Assembly (NCBI RefSeq): GCF_003265305.2
Contig: NZ_CP033459.1
Coordinates: 1,550,001 to 1,614,000, forward strand
Source: Pseudoprevotella muciniphila
Lineage (GTDB): Bacteria; Bacteroidota; Bacteroidia; Bacteroidales; Bacteroidaceae
DNA length: 64,000 nt
Direction: 5' to 3'
Position 1 is the stretch's first letter. The number at the start of each line of letters is the position of its first letter. Shown here piece by piece: positions 32,508 to 42,031 of the stretch. Below the pieces are notes generated by a model. It made no database searches. It saw only the letters and a program-made list of their open reading frames with translations, and was not told the DNA's origin. A program made the translations under genes and the position numbers.

Positions 32508-34238
32508 TTATTTCTTTACCAAGCGCGCCTGTACCACATTGACCACATAGTCGCCAAGCTTTTCGCATTCCATAATAATGTCAATATAAATAGTACCTAA
32601 AGTATAATCATATTCATGATGATTGAAGGCTGCAATGTTTTCGGATTTCAGCCGATTGCGCAGAGCATTTATATCGTTCTCTATACAATAGGTGTTTTTA
32701 AGGTCTTTCCGGTTCCTTCGATCACTGGCAATTTCCTCCCGAGAATTAGGCGACGAGGCATATCCTTTTACTACCTTTTGCATCTGAAGAAGAGCCGTCG
32801 TTGTAAGTTGCATCATCTTATGTACATTCTGTAAAAGTGGCTCTGTCAGATGCAGATGAGAGTCGTGAAGGCGACGGATGTTGCGCGCCAACTTGTAGCA
32901 AGAGTCGCTTATACTCTCCAGTTCGCTTATCTCTCTGAGTATGCTGCGTATCTTTTGTTTTGTCTCGTCTGAAAGATGATCTTGCGAGAGCTGACCAAGA
33001 AAGTTGGCTATCTCCAATTCCGTACGGTCGGAGATGTCCTCTTCATGGGATATTTGCTCATACAGATTGTCAAAATCCTTTTCGTCTGTCTGCAAGAGAT
33101 TTTCTACCTTTCCAAACATCTCCACAACACGGCTTGCAAAATAATGGGTTTCTTTCTGTGCCGCAAGCAGAGAAAGTTCCGGTGTTTGCATCAGGCCACT
33201 ACCAATGTAGCGCATACGGAAACCCTCCTTTTGATTTTCTGACTTCATTGGCAGCATCCATCGCACAAGTCTTTCCAGTTGAGAAATAAAACCAATGAGC
33301 AACAAGGTGTTGCAGACATTGAAACATGTGTGGAACATTGCCAACACTATGGGCAATCGTTCCACCTGACCACCAATAGTCGGGTCGTAACCAGATAGAC
33401 TGCAAACCATATCAACGAAAGGATAGAACACGATTAACACCCAAATGACACCTGTTACATTAAACAACAAATGTGCCAAGGCTGCTCTTCTCGCTTCTGT
33501 GTTAGCACCCAATGCTGCTAGATTTGCAGTAGCAGTAGTGCCGATATTCTCTCCCATGACAAGGGCTATGCCAAGATGTATCGGCAAAACTCCTGTGGAG
33601 CAAAGCATGATGGTAATAGCCATTACTGCGGCAGACGACTGAACAACGCAAGTGATAAAAGTACCAATGGTGAGGAATATAATAATTGTCAGATAACTGT
33701 CCGTATCAAACGATGCAAAAAAACGTACCACACTCTCGTTGTGTTCCAAGTCTAACTCGCGCCCTTGCGCCGACAGCATCACCAATGAGAGAAACAGAAA
33801 GGCTATTCCGAAGATAAAATTGCCCAGGTTACGATAACGCTTGCGATAGATAAATACCATACCTACGAAAAAGGCTGGGAAAACCACATTTGTCAAATCC
33901 ACATTATAGCCTAACGACATAATCCATGCGGTAAGCGTGGTTCCGATATTCGCGCCCATAATAACAGAGATGGCCTGCGACAGACTAAGCAGTCCTGCAG
34001 AAACGAACGAAACGGTCATCACTGTAGTGGCAGAAGACGATTGCACAGCACAAGTGACCAACATACCCGTAAACATACCCGTCACTCTGTTCGTGGTCAT
34101 CCGCCCTAAAATATGTCGCAACTGTGGACCAGTCATCTTTTGCAGGGCGTCGCTCATCATCTTCATACCATAAATGAGCAGACCTAATGTTCCAAAAATT
34201 TTTATAAATACAATCAAATAATCTTCAGTTGTTTCCAT
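32508..34238 (-). CDS. Na/phosphate cotransporter with PhoU-like C-terminal domain
   Basis: 576 residues. Residues about 10-330 are a membrane domain with two inverted repeats, each carrying the substrate-binding Gln-Ser-Ser motif (Gln-Ser-Ser-Ser-Ala-Thr-Thr near 66-72; Gln-Ser-Ser-Ala-Ala-Val in the second). This is the type II Na/Pi cotransporter pattern. From about 350 onward the protein is a helical PhoU-like domain with repeated Glu-x-x-Ser-Asp-Ser-Cys-Tyr and Ala-Arg-Asn-Ile helices, thought to regulate transport. It moves phosphate across the cytoplasmic membrane. The two-component genes follow directly, so the three may form one phosphate-response unit. Confidence 0.92.
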   Translation of the reverse strand: METTEDYLIVFIKIFGTLGLLIYGMKMMSDALQKMTGPQLRHILGRMTTNRVTGMFTGMLVTCAVQSSSATTVMTVSFVSAGLLSLSQAISVIMGANIGTTLTAWIMSLGYNVDLTNVVFPAFFVGMVFIYRKRYRNLGNFIFGIAFLFLSLVMLSAQGRELDLEHNESVVRFFASFDTDSYLTIIIFLTIGTFITCVVQSSAAVMAITIMLCSTGVLPIHLGIALVMGENIGTTATANLAALGANTEARRAALAHLLFNVTGVIWVLIVFYPFVDMVCSLSGYDPTIGGQVERLPIVLAMFHTCFNVCNTLLLIGFISQLERLVRWMLPMKSENQKEGFRMRYIGSGLMQTPELSLLAAQKETHYFASRVVEMFGKVENLLQTDEKDFDNLYEQISHEEDISDRTELEIANFLGQLSQDHLSDETKQKIRSILREISELESISDSCYKLARNIRRLHDSHLHLTEPLLQNVHKMMQLTTTALLQMQKVVKGYASSPNSREEIASDRRNRKDLKNTYCIENDINALRNRLKSENIAAFNHHEYDYTLGTIYIDIIMECEKLGDYVVNVVQARLVKK

Positions 34239-34402
34239 AAAAACAAATTTTATCTAACACTTTCTTTACAAAATTAACTCGCATTTGTCAAAATGAAAGG
34301 CAACTACCGATTACAATACTGTTACATTTTTTTGATTCGTATGAATTATCCCGAGAACATTTATAAAAAACAAGTAAAACCCACAAAATCAGAAAGTAAA
34401 GC

Positions 34403-34436
34403 AAAAAAAACGCTCCCTGAAAATCAGGAAGCGCTT
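34403..34436 (-). terminator. Terminator of frdCAB
   Basis: GCGCTTCCTGA pairs with TCAGGGAGCG, one mismatch region, with a 3-base loop. It is followed on the minus strand by a run of eight T. Confidence 0.85.
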
Positions 34437-34464
34437 TTACGTATCTGTTTCAAAAAAGATTATG

Positions 34465-35223
34465 TCAATCCTTCATTTTTGCCTTGAGGAATTCGCGGTT
34501 CAGGCGTGCGATGTTTGCGATGCTTTCGTTCTTGGGGCAAACAGCCTCGCAGGCACGTGTGTTTGTGCAGTTGCCGAAACCGAGTTCGTCCATCATAGCT
34601 ACCATAGCCTTGGCACGCTTTGCGGCTTCGGGACGGCCCTGAGGCAATAGTGCGTACTGGCTGACCTTCGAGGAGACGAAGAGCATGGCAGAACCATTCT
34701 TACATGCAGCCACGCAGGCACCGCAACCGATACATGTGGCGCAGTCCATTGCCTCATCGGCATTCTGCTTGGGAATGAGAATGGCATTGGCATCTTGCGG
34801 TGCACCCGTACGCACACTGATGTAGCCGCCGGCAGACTGTATCTTGTCGAACGCAGAGCGGTCAACCATGCAGTCCTTGATTACGGGGAAGGCTGCCGAA
34901 CGCCAGGGCTCAACCGTGATAACATCGCCGTCGTTGAAGCGACGCATGTAAAGTTGGCAGGTTGTAGCACCGGTTTCTGTCTTACCATGGGGTGTACCGT
35001 TGATGTAGAGTGAACACATGCCACAGATGCCTTCGCGGCAGTCGTGGTCGAATACGAAAGGTTCGCTGCCTTCCTCAATGAGTTGTTCGTTGAGGATATC
35101 GAGCATTTCGAGGAAACTTGTATCATCGGGGATATCGGTCATCTGACGCTCGTCAAAATGCCCCTGGTCCTGCGGACCGTTCTGTTTCCAATATCTGATT
35201 GTAAATGAAATATTCTTTGCCAT
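34465..35223 (-). CDS. frdB: Fumarate reductase/succinate dehydrogenase iron-sulfur subunit
   Basis: 252 residues. It relays electrons between the flavin subunit and the membrane cytochrome b. Cluster motifs: [2Fe-2S] Cys-Arg-Glu-Gly-Ile-Cys-Gly-Met-Cys plus a later Cys; then Cys-Ile-Gly-Cys-Gly-Ala-Cys-x3-Cys and Cys-x6-Cys-Glu-Ala-Val-Cys-Pro for the [4Fe-4S] and [3Fe-4S] clusters. Last gene of a frdCAB operon with only 6 bases between frdA and frdB. In anaerobic Bacteroidales the complex mainly reduces fumarate to succinate. Confidence 0.96.
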   Translation of the reverse strand: MAKNISFTIRYWKQNGPQDQGHFDERQMTDIPDDTSFLEMLDILNEQLIEEGSEPFVFDHDCREGICGMCSLYINGTPHGKTETGATTCQLYMRRFNDGDVITVEPWRSAAFPVIKDCMVDRSAFDKIQSAGGYISVRTGAPQDANAILIPKQNADEAMDCATCIGCGACVAACKNGSAMLFVSSKVSQYALLPQGRPEAAKRAKAMVAMMDELGFGNCTNTRACEAVCPKNESIANIARLNREFLKAKMKD

Positions 35224-35229
35224 GTCTGT

Positions 35230-37170
35230 TTAACTCTTATAGTTACGTGTTTTAACCTCAATAGCCTCGTATTTGAGAGGTTCAGTGTATTTCTGAGGAG
35301 CTTTGCCTTCGCCCTGATATTCCCAGCAGCCTACGTAGAAGCAGTTTGCATCGTCGCGCTTGGCTTCGCCTTCTTCCGTCTGGTGTTCCTCGCGGAAGTG
35401 TCCGCCGCAGCTTTCCTCGCGGTTGAGGGCATCGTAAGCGATGAGTTTACCCATAGTGAGGAAGTCGTTCAGGCGGAGAGCCTTGTCGAGTTCCACATTC
35501 ACACCTTCGATGTGAGGTACGAAGAGGTTGGTTTCGAATTCCTTCCTGAGACCGTCAATGAGCTCGATAGCCTTTTCGAGACCGGCCTTGTTGCGAGCCA
35601 TGCCTACATAGTCCCACATCACGCGGCCCAGTTCCTTATGGATGGAATCTACAGAGCGCTTGCCGTTGATGTTGAGCAGGTGGTCGATGCGTGCCTGTAC
35701 TTCCTTCTCTGCTTCATCGAACTCGGGAGCATCGGTCTTGAAGCGAGGCACGGTAATCTGGTCGCTCAGATAGTTCTGAATGGTGTAAGGCAACACGTAG
35801 TAACCGTCTGCCAAGCCCTGCATGAGTGCTGATGCACCGAGACGGTTGGCGCCGTGGTCGCTGAAGTTGCACTCGCCAGCGGCAAACAGACCTGGTATAG
35901 TGGTTTGGAGTTCGTAGTCCACCCAAAGTCCACCCATGGTGTAGTGGATGGCAGGATAGATCATCATCGGCTCTTCGTAAGGCGATACGTCCGTGATTTC
36001 CTCGTACATGTCGAAGAGGTTGCCGTAGCGCTGTTCCACTGCATCGCGGCCCAGGCGGTTGATGGCTTCGGAGAAGTCGAGGAACACTGCCAGTCCGGTG
36101 TTGTTAACACCATATCCGGCATCGGTACGTTCTTTGGCTGCACGGCTGGCAACGTCGCGCGGCACGAGGTTACCGAATGCGGGATAGCGGCGTTCGAGAT
36201 AGTAGTCGCGTCGCTCTTCAGGTATTTCGCTACCCTTAATGCGACCCTCACGGAGTGCTTTAACGTCTTCCATGTTATTGGGCACCCAAATGCGGCCGTC
36301 GTTACGCAGTGATTCCGACATCAGCGTGAGTTTCGACTGCTTGTCGCCATGCACGGGGATACACGTGGGGTGAATCTGCACGAAGGCAGGATTTGCGAAA
36401 TAAGCACCCTTCTTGTATGCTGCGATGGCTGCCGAGCAGTTGCAACCCATGGCGTTGGTGGAGAGGAAGTAAGTGTTGCCGTAACCACCAGTTGCGAGAA
36501 TGACGCAGTGCGCAGCGAAACGCTTCAGTTCGCCTGTAACGAGGTTGCGGGCGATGATACCGCGTGCGCGACCGTCTATCATCACTACGTCGAGCATCTC
36601 GTAGCGCGTATAGAGTTCTACCGTGCCTTCATGCACCTGACGCATCAGTGCTGAATATGCACCCAGCAAAAGTTGCTGTCCGGTCTGACCTTTTGCATAG
36701 AAAGTGCGGCTCACCTGCACACCACCGAAAGAACGGTTGGCGAGCAAACCACCATATTCGCGCGCAAAGGGCACACCTTGTGCCACGCATTGGTCAATGA
36801 TGCTTGCACTCACTTCTGCCAAACGATATACGTTGGCTTCACGAGCACGATAGTCGCCACCTTTCACAGTGTCGTAGAACAGACGATACGTGGAGTCGCC
36901 GTCGTTCTGATAGTTCTTTGCTGCATTGATACCTCCCTGTGCAGCGATGGAGTGTGCGCGACGGGGAGAGTCCTGAATACACAGGTTAATCACATGAAAT
37001 CCCATCTCGCCGAGAGAGGCGGCTGCAGAGGCACCTGCCAAGCCGGTACCAACGACTATAACGTCAAGTTTACGCTTGTTGGCGGGATTTACCAGCAACT
37101 GGTGTGCTTTGTAATTGGTCCATTTCTCAGAAATAGGACCTTCAGGTATTTTGGAATCTAATTTTGCCAT
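35230..37170 (-). CDS. frdA: Fumarate reductase/succinate dehydrogenase flavoprotein subunit
   Basis: 646 residues, the length of the Wolinella/Bacteroides group. FAD-binding [10 protein letters not shown] near 39-48 and the covalent flavin His in Ala-His-Ser-Ile-Ala-Ala-Gln-Gly-Gly. Substrate-site His and Arg occur in Gln-Ile-His-Pro-Thr and [11 protein letters not shown]. It interconverts fumarate and succinate on the cytoplasmic side. frdC lies 86 bases upstream and frdB 6 bases downstream. Confidence 0.97.
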   Translation of the reverse strand: MAKLDSKIPEGPISEKWTNYKAHQLLVNPANKRKLDVIVVGTGLAGASAAASLGEMGFHVINLCIQDSPRRAHSIAAQGGINAAKNYQNDGDSTYRLFYDTVKGGDYRAREANVYRLAEVSASIIDQCVAQGVPFAREYGGLLANRSFGGVQVSRTFYAKGQTGQQLLLGAYSALMRQVHEGTVELYTRYEMLDVVMIDGRARGIIARNLVTGELKRFAAHCVILATGGYGNTYFLSTNAMGCNCSAAIAAYKKGAYFANPAFVQIHPTCIPVHGDKQSKLTLMSESLRNDGRIWVPNNMEDVKALREGRIKGSEIPEERRDYYLERRYPAFGNLVPRDVASRAAKERTDAGYGVNNTGLAVFLDFSEAINRLGRDAVEQRYGNLFDMYEEITDVSPYEEPMMIYPAIHYTMGGLWVDYELQTTIPGLFAAGECNFSDHGANRLGASALMQGLADGYYVLPYTIQNYLSDQITVPRFKTDAPEFDEAEKEVQARIDHLLNINGKRSVDSIHKELGRVMWDYVGMARNKAGLEKAIELIDGLRKEFETNLFVPHIEGVNVELDKALRLNDFLTMGKLIAYDALNREESCGGHFREEHQTEEGEAKRDDANCFYVGCWEYQGEGKAPQKYTEPLKYEAIEVKTRNYKS

Positions 37171-37210
37171 AATTCAGTTATTTAAAAGATGGAGAATTTG
37201 TTGAAGAATT

Positions 37211-37234
37211 AGTCTGCCACCATCGGTGGAGACT
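37211..37234 (-). other. Small stem-loop between frdC and frdA
   Basis: AGTCT-CCACC pairs with GGTGG-AGACT around a 3-base loop with one bulged G. No T-run. A likely mRNA structural element within the operon. Confidence 0.45.
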
Positions 37235-37256
37235 GTTTTCTTCATTAGTCACACTA

Positions 37257-37955
37257 TTAGCCGATAAGTGCCGTTCCGCCGAATGCAAAGTAAAGTGCTA
37301 CAACAAGGAACAACAATATCACGATTGAAGCATACCAGAAACCGATAGTCTTCAAACGGCAGAACCAAACTTTGTTGTTTGCACCGAGTGTCTGCATACC
37401 GCTCCAGATACCATGAGTGAGGTGGAACCAAAGTGCGCAAAGCCACACCACATAGAGGGCTACATAGATGTACGACGTTACACCTGCGCCATGGAAGGTG
37501 TAAACAATCATCTCATAACCATTGGCAGGATCAATGCCGTTTACAGGAGTTGTGCCTGCCAATTCTGCGAACATCATGTTGAACCAGAAATTGAACAAGT
37601 GTAGCAAGAGTCCGAGACAAACGATGAGACCGAGCACGAACATGTTCTGCGATGCCCATTCCACTTTTGCAGGCTTGTCTGTCACTGCATAGCGATTGCT
37701 GCCACGTGCCTTGCGATTCTGCAAAGTAAGCATTATTGCATAGACAAAGTGGATGACAACCAATGCCGCAAGACCAGCCGTTGCAGCAACTGCATACCAG
37801 TTGGCTCCAAGGAATTCGCATATCATGTTGTATCCATCTTCAGAGAAGATAGCCACAACATTCATGCAGGCATGGAACGTCAAGAACAGGACGAGGGCGA
37901 GACCGGTTACGGACATAACCACCTTTCGTCCGATAGATGAATTACATAACCACAT
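37257..37955 (-). CDS. frdC: Fumarate reductase/succinate dehydrogenase cytochrome b subunit
   Basis: 232 residues with five hydrophobic helices at about 10-32, 55-77, 97-122, 151-172 and 205-228. Conserved His residues in the first, second, third and fourth helices (for example His28, His64) could bind two hemes, as in the di-heme Wolinella-type FrdC. It anchors the complex and exchanges electrons with menaquinone. It is the first gene of the operon; a candidate promoter lies 84 bases upstream. Confidence 0.92.
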   Translation of the reverse strand: MWLCNSSIGRKVVMSVTGLALVLFLTFHACMNVVAIFSEDGYNMICEFLGANWYAVAATAGLAALVVIHFVYAIMLTLQNRKARGSNRYAVTDKPAKVEWASQNMFVLGLIVCLGLLLHLFNFWFNMMFAELAGTTPVNGIDPANGYEMIVYTFHGAGVTSYIYVALYVVWLCALWFHLTHGIWSGMQTLGANNKVWFCRLKTIGFWYASIVILLFLVVALYFAFGGTALIG

Positions 37956-38038
37956 AAATTGATTTGAATTAAGTTTATTGATTTTAAATTGTTGTCACAA
38001 TGAACCATCCTCATTTATTAGGAGGACGCATTTCTGTG

Positions 38039-38046
38039 CAAAAATA
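38039..38046 (-). promoter_or_regulatory. Promoter -7 box of frdCAB
   Basis: TATTTTTG on the minus strand with a near-match TTTC at the -33 position (38067-38070). Confidence 0.5.
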
Positions 38047-38156
38047 AGTTAATTTTAACATAAATAGAAATTTTCAATCATAAAAATTGCCATTTTTCGT
38101 TTTCTGGAGCAGCACTTTATTGCGATTCAGCAGAAGTGCTGCAAAGAAAAACACAA

Positions 38157-38191
38157 AACACTCCGAAATCTTTAACGACTTCGGAGTGTTT
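38157..38191 (-). terminator. rpsO terminator
   Basis: AACACTCCGAA pairs with TTCGGAGTGTT around a 13-base loop; the minus-strand tail is TTGTGTTTTTC. T-runs exist on both sides, so it could work in both directions. A second inverted repeat (AGCAGCACTT/AAGTGCTGC) lies at 38109-38142. Confidence 0.8.
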
Positions 38192-38212
38192 CTTTTGTTT
38201 TTTCAAGCGAAA

Positions 38213-38482
38213 TTATTTACGCAGACCGAGTGCCTTAACGATGGCACGGTAGCGGTTGATGTCTTTCGCTTTGAGGTAGTTGAGCAACGCACGGCGCTTA
38301 CCTACCAACATGACGAGGGCCCTTTCAGTTGTATGATCTTTACGGTTGGCCTTCACGTGTTCCGTCAAATGGGAAATACGGTAAGAAAACAAGGCTATCT
38401 GACTCTCTGCAGAACCAGTATCCGAATTAGACTGTCCGTACTTTCCAAAGATCTCCTTTTTCTTAGCAGAATCTAAGTACAT
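38213..38482 (-). CDS. rpsO: 30S ribosomal protein S15
   Basis: 89 residues from ATG 38482, the universal length; the frame stays open upstream, but the promoter lies there. Typical segments: Ser-Ala-Lys-Lys-Lys-Glu-Ile-Phe near the N terminus, Gly-Ser-Ala-Glu-Ser-Gln-Ile-Ala-Leu, and Lys-Arg-Arg-Ala-Leu-Leu-Asn-Tyr-Leu. It binds 16S rRNA early in 30S assembly. It is transcribed alone from its own promoter. Confidence 0.97.
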   Translation of the reverse strand: MYLDSAKKKEIFGKYGQSNSDTGSAESQIALFSYRISHLTEHVKANRKDHTTERALVMLVGKRRALLNYLKAKDINRYRAIVKALGLRK

Positions 38483-38521
38483 TGTGAATTGAATTAATTG
38501 GTTTTGTGCTAAAAGCGGGTG

Positions 38522-38551
38522 CAAAGATACAACCTTTTTTTAAAGTGCAAA
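38522..38551 (-). promoter_or_regulatory. rpsO promoter
   Basis: TTTG at 38548-38551 and TATCTTTG at 38522-38529 on the minus strand, 18 bases apart, ending 39 bases before ATG. Confidence 0.7.
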
Positions 38552-38631
38552 ATCTTTTTAAAATCTTTTTGATTTAACGAAATTTGAAAAACATTTTTCA
38601 TCTGAAAGAATATATTTTCGGAACTTTTATA

Positions 38632-38639
38632 TATCTTTG
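38632..38639 (+). promoter_or_regulatory. Promoter -7 box of the lipoprotein gene at 38687
   Basis: TATCTTTG, 47 bases before ATG 38687. No TTTG -33 box. Confidence 0.5.
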
Positions 38640-38686
38640 CGTTTGATTGTAATATTTATTATTTAAACTATTTAACTCAAATCAAC

Positions 38687-39175
38687 ATGAAGAAAACCAT
38701 TCTTTCAATTATTGCTGTGGCATTTGCTGCCACCATCAGTTTCTCTACATCAAGTTGTGGCGGTGGTTCCGCTGAGAATATTCCTGACTCTCTCCTCGCA
38801 GGCGAATGGGAAGCAGAAGACGAATCTGTGGAACTCGAATTGGATACTGCAAAGCATGAAGGTAAACTGAACTTTGTTGACAGAAAGTCTGTAGAAGGTG
38901 CTGTTTGCAACTCTTGGGCGAGATTTACTTGGGAAGTTGCTGGCGATAACATTAACTTGAAGTTCGGTGACAGTAAATTCTGCGATGGCAATATGTCTTA
39001 TTCTAACGATGATGCTAAAGCAAAGATTGAACCCGTTGCAAAGGCATTGGCTGAAAAACTGAACGAGACTTATACAAAGGATTCAGTGTTCACTTACACT
39101 GGTGTTGTGGCTACTGACAGCACACTCACGCTTAACAATGGCAATGAGAAATTGGTTTTGAAGAAAGACAAATAA
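38687..39175 (+). CDS. Small acidic lipoprotein, unknown function
   Basis: 162 residues with a lipoprotein signal (Ser-Thr-Ser-Ser-Cys, Cys24). The mature part begins with a Gly-Gly-Gly-Ser linker. Then a Leu-Ala-Gly-Glu-Trp-Glu-Ala strand and several beta strands follow, in a pattern reminiscent of lipocalin-like domains; the C-terminal half has a helix (about 109-130) and closing strands rich in Thr. No catalytic residues are evident. It stands alone with its own promoter and terminator. Confidence 0.7.
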   Translation: MKKTILSIIAVAFAATISFSTSSCGGGSAENIPDSLLAGEWEAEDESVELELDTAKHEGKLNFVDRKSVEGAVCNSWARFTWEVAGDNINLKFGDSKFCDGNMSYSNDDAKAKIEPVAKALAEKLNETYTKDSVFTYTGVVATDSTLTLNNGNEKLVLKKDK

Positions 39176-39200
39176 ACCATCGTTTTAAGTATTAAAATCA

Positions 39201-39245
39201 ACCGACGGGTTTGAACTGAATGGTTCGTTCCCGTCGGTTTTGTTG
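39201..39245 (+). terminator. Terminator between the lipoprotein and acyltransferase genes
   Basis: ACCGACGGG (39201-39209) pairs with CCCGTCGGT (39230-39238), followed by TTTGTTG. It may also end the convergent acyltransferase transcript. Confidence 0.8.
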
Positions 39246-39271
39246 TTTGATAGTGGCTGTTTTTCTGCGCT

Positions 39272-40156
39272 TCACGCTTTTTCTTCTTCACCGCTATTCC
39301 TCTGGCGCTTCCACCGGTTGTGCGACCAGAGCCAATACTGCGGTTCACGGCGAATCATCTTTTCCATTTCCTTCATATACATTTCCGTAAGGGCATATTC
39401 CGGCAGGGCTTTCACGTCGGTACACATCTTGCGCAAGGTGCACTTGTAATAGCCCCGTTTCACGCGCTCTACATCGCCGAACACGATTGCCGCATCTACC
39501 TTGCGCGCCAAGCGCTCCGTACCGGTAAAGACGGGGGTGTCCTGATGCAGGAAATCCACCCAGTCGTGAATGCTGTCCCACTTAGGAGTCTGGTCGCTAA
39601 TAAAACCGATGATGGTAGGCTTTTTCTCACTTTTGAGTTGCATCACAATACGCAGGATCTTGTTCTTATCCATGCAGTTGCCGCCAAAACGGGAGCGCAT
39701 CTTCAGGAAGAGTTCGTCCATCCATTTGTCCCGAAGCGGCTTGTAAACCTGTCCGGGATAACAGCGGTCTGACCACATCGGCATTGAAGCAAACCACTCC
39801 CAATTACAATAGTGCCCCAGATAGATAAAAACGAAAGGATGGTCGTCGAGCAGGTCTTCCATTTCTTTTACACCCTCAAACACCATGCGCCGCTTCATTT
39901 CCTCCTTACTTATAGACATCATTTTCAGCGTTTCTGCTATCACGTCGCATAAATGATGGTAGAACTGCCGCACAATCTTCTTTCGCTCTGCTTCGGTCTT
40001 CTCAGGGAAGGCGTTATCGATGTTCTTCTTCACAATTTTCCTCCTATATCCTGACACAAAGGGGCGAATGATGTCAGCAAAGACATATAGCACCCTTAAT
40101 GGTAGGTGCGACACACCGAGGGCAATATAGTATAGTATTTTCTTTAATATCTGCAT
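39272..40156 (-). CDS. LpxL/HtrB-like lipid A acyltransferase
   Basis: 294 residues. The catalytic His-x4-Glu motif is seen in Leu-Gly-His-Tyr-Cys-Asn-Trp-Glu-Trp (about 113-121). Earlier, Ile-Val-Lys-Lys-Asn-Ile-Asp-Asn-Ala-Phe-Pro matches the family's N-terminal region, and Gly-Phe-Ile-Ser-Asp-Gln-Thr-Pro is a later conserved segment. A hydrophobic N-terminal stretch would hold it at the inner leaflet of the cytoplasmic membrane. It transfers a fatty acyl chain onto lipid A or a related lipid; acyl donor and position are not readable. It ends the LRR-protein transcript (10-base gap). Confidence 0.9.
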   Translation of the reverse strand: MQILKKILYYIALGVSHLPLRVLYVFADIIRPFVSGYRRKIVKKNIDNAFPEKTEAERKKIVRQFYHHLCDVIAETLKMMSISKEEMKRRMVFEGVKEMEDLLDDHPFVFIYLGHYCNWEWFASMPMWSDRCYPGQVYKPLRDKWMDELFLKMRSRFGGNCMDKNKILRIVMQLKSEKKPTIIGFISDQTPKWDSIHDWVDFLHQDTPVFTGTERLARKVDAAIVFGDVERVKRGYYKCTLRKMCTDVKALPEYALTEMYMKEMEKMIRREPQYWLWSHNRWKRQRNSGEEEKA

Positions 40157-40166
40157 TTAGCAATTT

Positions 40167-41552
40167 TTATCGTTCCGACTGAAGGAGTGTCTGAAAATTT
40201 TTCCATCCTGGTGCTGCCTTGTAGGCTGTGGCAGCGTTTTGGGGCACATGGAGGGTGATTTCGTAGCCTTCCTTTATGCCGAAATAGGCATTCGTTGCAA
40301 AGTTATTCTGTTCTATCATGGGGGGAGTGGTGGCGAGCATGTGTATATCGAGCAAGCGTGAGCAACCGGCAAAGGCATCCTCACCGATATACATCAACTT
40401 GGCAGGCAGTTCCAGTTGCACTACGGGTGCGTCCTGAAAAGCCCTCGGACCGATGGAAACCAGGCCGTTGCCGAAACTGATGGCATACAGCGGACAGTTT
40501 TCAAAGGCACCCATACCTATGTCGGACAGTGCATCAGGAAAACCCACCGATTTGAGAAAAGTTTTCCTGAAAGCATGCTCTCCTATTCGCAAGAGACTGT
40601 TCGGCAGACTGATGCTGCCTATCGTACTGCCCTCAAAGGCTGATTGTTCTATTTCCACAATGCCCATCGGCAGGACAAGACCGGACAGACGGGTGTTGGC
40701 AAAAGTGTATGGCGCAACAGTCGTCAATCCGCGCGGCAGAGATATGTTCCGCAAACCGCTGTTACGGAAAGCCCCTTCACCTATTTCCTTCACACTTTGA
40801 GGCAGGGCAACGCTTTGTAGGGCTGCACAACCGGCAAATGCACCTTCACCTATTTTCTCCACATCGCCTGGCACTGCCACCGTACCTTTCGCTGCAGGCG
40901 ATGACAGAAGTACACGCAGAGAGGCATCGTATATGGCACCGCCTTTCACTGCAAAATGCGTGTTGCCTTTCTCTATGCTTAGTTTCTGTAACTTCGCACA
41001 GCCGGCGAAAGCATACCTGCCTATATGTTCTACACCTTTCGGAAAACGTATTGCCGCCAATGACGAGCAGTTGGCAAAAGCGCTGTCGCCTATAGCCTGA
41101 AGTTTATCAGGCAAACTCACCTTGACGAGGCTGTGGCATCCGGCAAAGGCTTCGCTGCCGATGGTCAGCACCGACGGCGGCAGTTCCACATCTGTCAATG
41201 CCAATCCGGCAAAAGCACCCTGGTCCACAGCCACCACCTTGTAGATTGTATCGGCATGTGCCACCGTGCCAGGCACTGTGAGTTGTTGCTGCAACAGGAC
41301 ATTATAGTAGGTGCGGAGCCCCTTTTCGTCTTTTGTTATCCGCTCTGCTGTAACTGCCACGCACTGGTCGTTCAGCACACGAAAATAGAAACCATCCGAC
41401 TCAAAATCGTAGCAGTAGGTGGTATTTTCGTGAGAAGGCCTTTCCGCCTGAGCACAGACTCTGTTACTGCCGCAAAAGATAAGGCTGCAGACCATAAACA
41501 CTAAGCATGCCAATGCCCGCATGACCCCGGTCGCTATGTTATGCACATTCAT
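40167..41552 (-). CDS. Secreted leucine-rich repeat protein (LRR_5/BspA-like)
   Basis: 461 residues from ATG 41552, which starts a signal peptide ending near Val-Cys-Ala-Gln; the open frame upstream lacks features of a protein and covers the HU terminator. From about 100 to 420 there are at least a dozen ~23-residue repeats of the form Ile-Gly-x-x-Ala-Phe-x-x-Cys-x-x-Leu-x-x-(Ile/Val)-x-(Leu/Phe)-Pro, the LRR_5 pattern of BspA-type surface proteins. These generally mediate binding to host or bacterial partners. No C-terminal sorting domain is visible. The acyltransferase follows after 10 bases. Confidence 0.87.
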   Translation of the reverse strand: MNVHNIATGVMRALACLVFMVCSLIFCGSNRVCAQAERPSHENTTYCYDFESDGFYFRVLNDQCVAVTAERITKDEKGLRTYYNVLLQQQLTVPGTVAHADTIYKVVAVDQGAFAGLALTDVELPPSVLTIGSEAFAGCHSLVKVSLPDKLQAIGDSAFANCSSLAAIRFPKGVEHIGRYAFAGCAKLQKLSIEKGNTHFAVKGGAIYDASLRVLLSSPAAKGTVAVPGDVEKIGEGAFAGCAALQSVALPQSVKEIGEGAFRNSGLRNISLPRGLTTVAPYTFANTRLSGLVLPMGIVEIEQSAFEGSTIGSISLPNSLLRIGEHAFRKTFLKSVGFPDALSDIGMGAFENCPLYAISFGNGLVSIGPRAFQDAPVVQLELPAKLMYIGEDAFAGCSRLLDIHMLATTPPMIEQNNFATNAYFGIKEGYEITLHVPQNAATAYKAAPGWKNFQTLLQSER

Positions 41553-41648
41553 ATACTTTGTATAATATTCTGCAAAGATGCAAAAATTCTTCATATAGAC
41601 AAAACTTGCCCCACCATCCCTTACGACCAAGCCACTACTTTCATGCAC

Positions 41649-41678
41649 CAAAAAACCGCACTCCCGAAGGAATGCGGT
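41649..41678 (-). terminator. HU gene terminator
   Basis: ACCGCATTCC pairs with GGAGTGCGGT around a TTCG tetraloop, followed on the minus strand by TTTTTT. A textbook terminator. Confidence 0.88.
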
Positions 41679-41703
41679 GCTTGTAATAGTCTGATTAAGC
41701 CAA

Positions 41704-41976
41704 TTACTTAACAGCAGCAGCGAGTTCTGCACCAGCCTTGAATTTCACAGCCTTGCGAGCGGGGATGGTGATGGCTTGCTTTGTTGCTGGGTTGATACCC
41801 TTACGTGCGGGACGCTCTACAACTGCGAGAGTACCGAAACCGATGAGAGATACCTTACCACCTTTTGCCAAAGTTTCTTTTACAGCGCCAAGAGTTGCAT
41901 CCAATGCCTTCTTTGCGTCAGCCTTGCTCAGACCTGCTGCTGCAGCGATTTGAGCCACGAGTTCAGTTTTGTTCAT
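41704..41976 (-). CDS. HU family DNA-binding protein
   Basis: 90 residues. Helical N-terminal half with Met-Asn-Lys-Thr-Glu-Leu-Val; the DNA-binding arm includes Ile-Gly-Phe-Gly-Thr-Leu and Ala-Arg-Lys-Gly-Ile-Asn-Pro-Ala-Thr-Lys, and a C-terminal Lys-Ala-Val-Lys-Phe-Lys-Ala-Gly. It forms dimers that bend and compact chromosomal DNA. It is transcribed alone from a near-consensus promoter. Confidence 0.96.
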   Translation of the reverse strand: MNKTELVAQIAAAAGLSKADAKKALDATLGAVKETLAKGGKVSLIGFGTLAVVERPARKGINPATKQAITIPARKAVKFKAGAELAAAVK

Positions 41977-42031
41977 GATTAAAATTGATTAAAAATAAAG
42001 TTGTACAAATAGTTATTTGCTGAATTTGTGG

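Noticed and set aside
41553-41732. Extension of the LRR protein upstream to 41732
   Set aside because: It overlaps the HU gene end and its terminator and lacks protein-like composition; the signal peptide begins at 41552.
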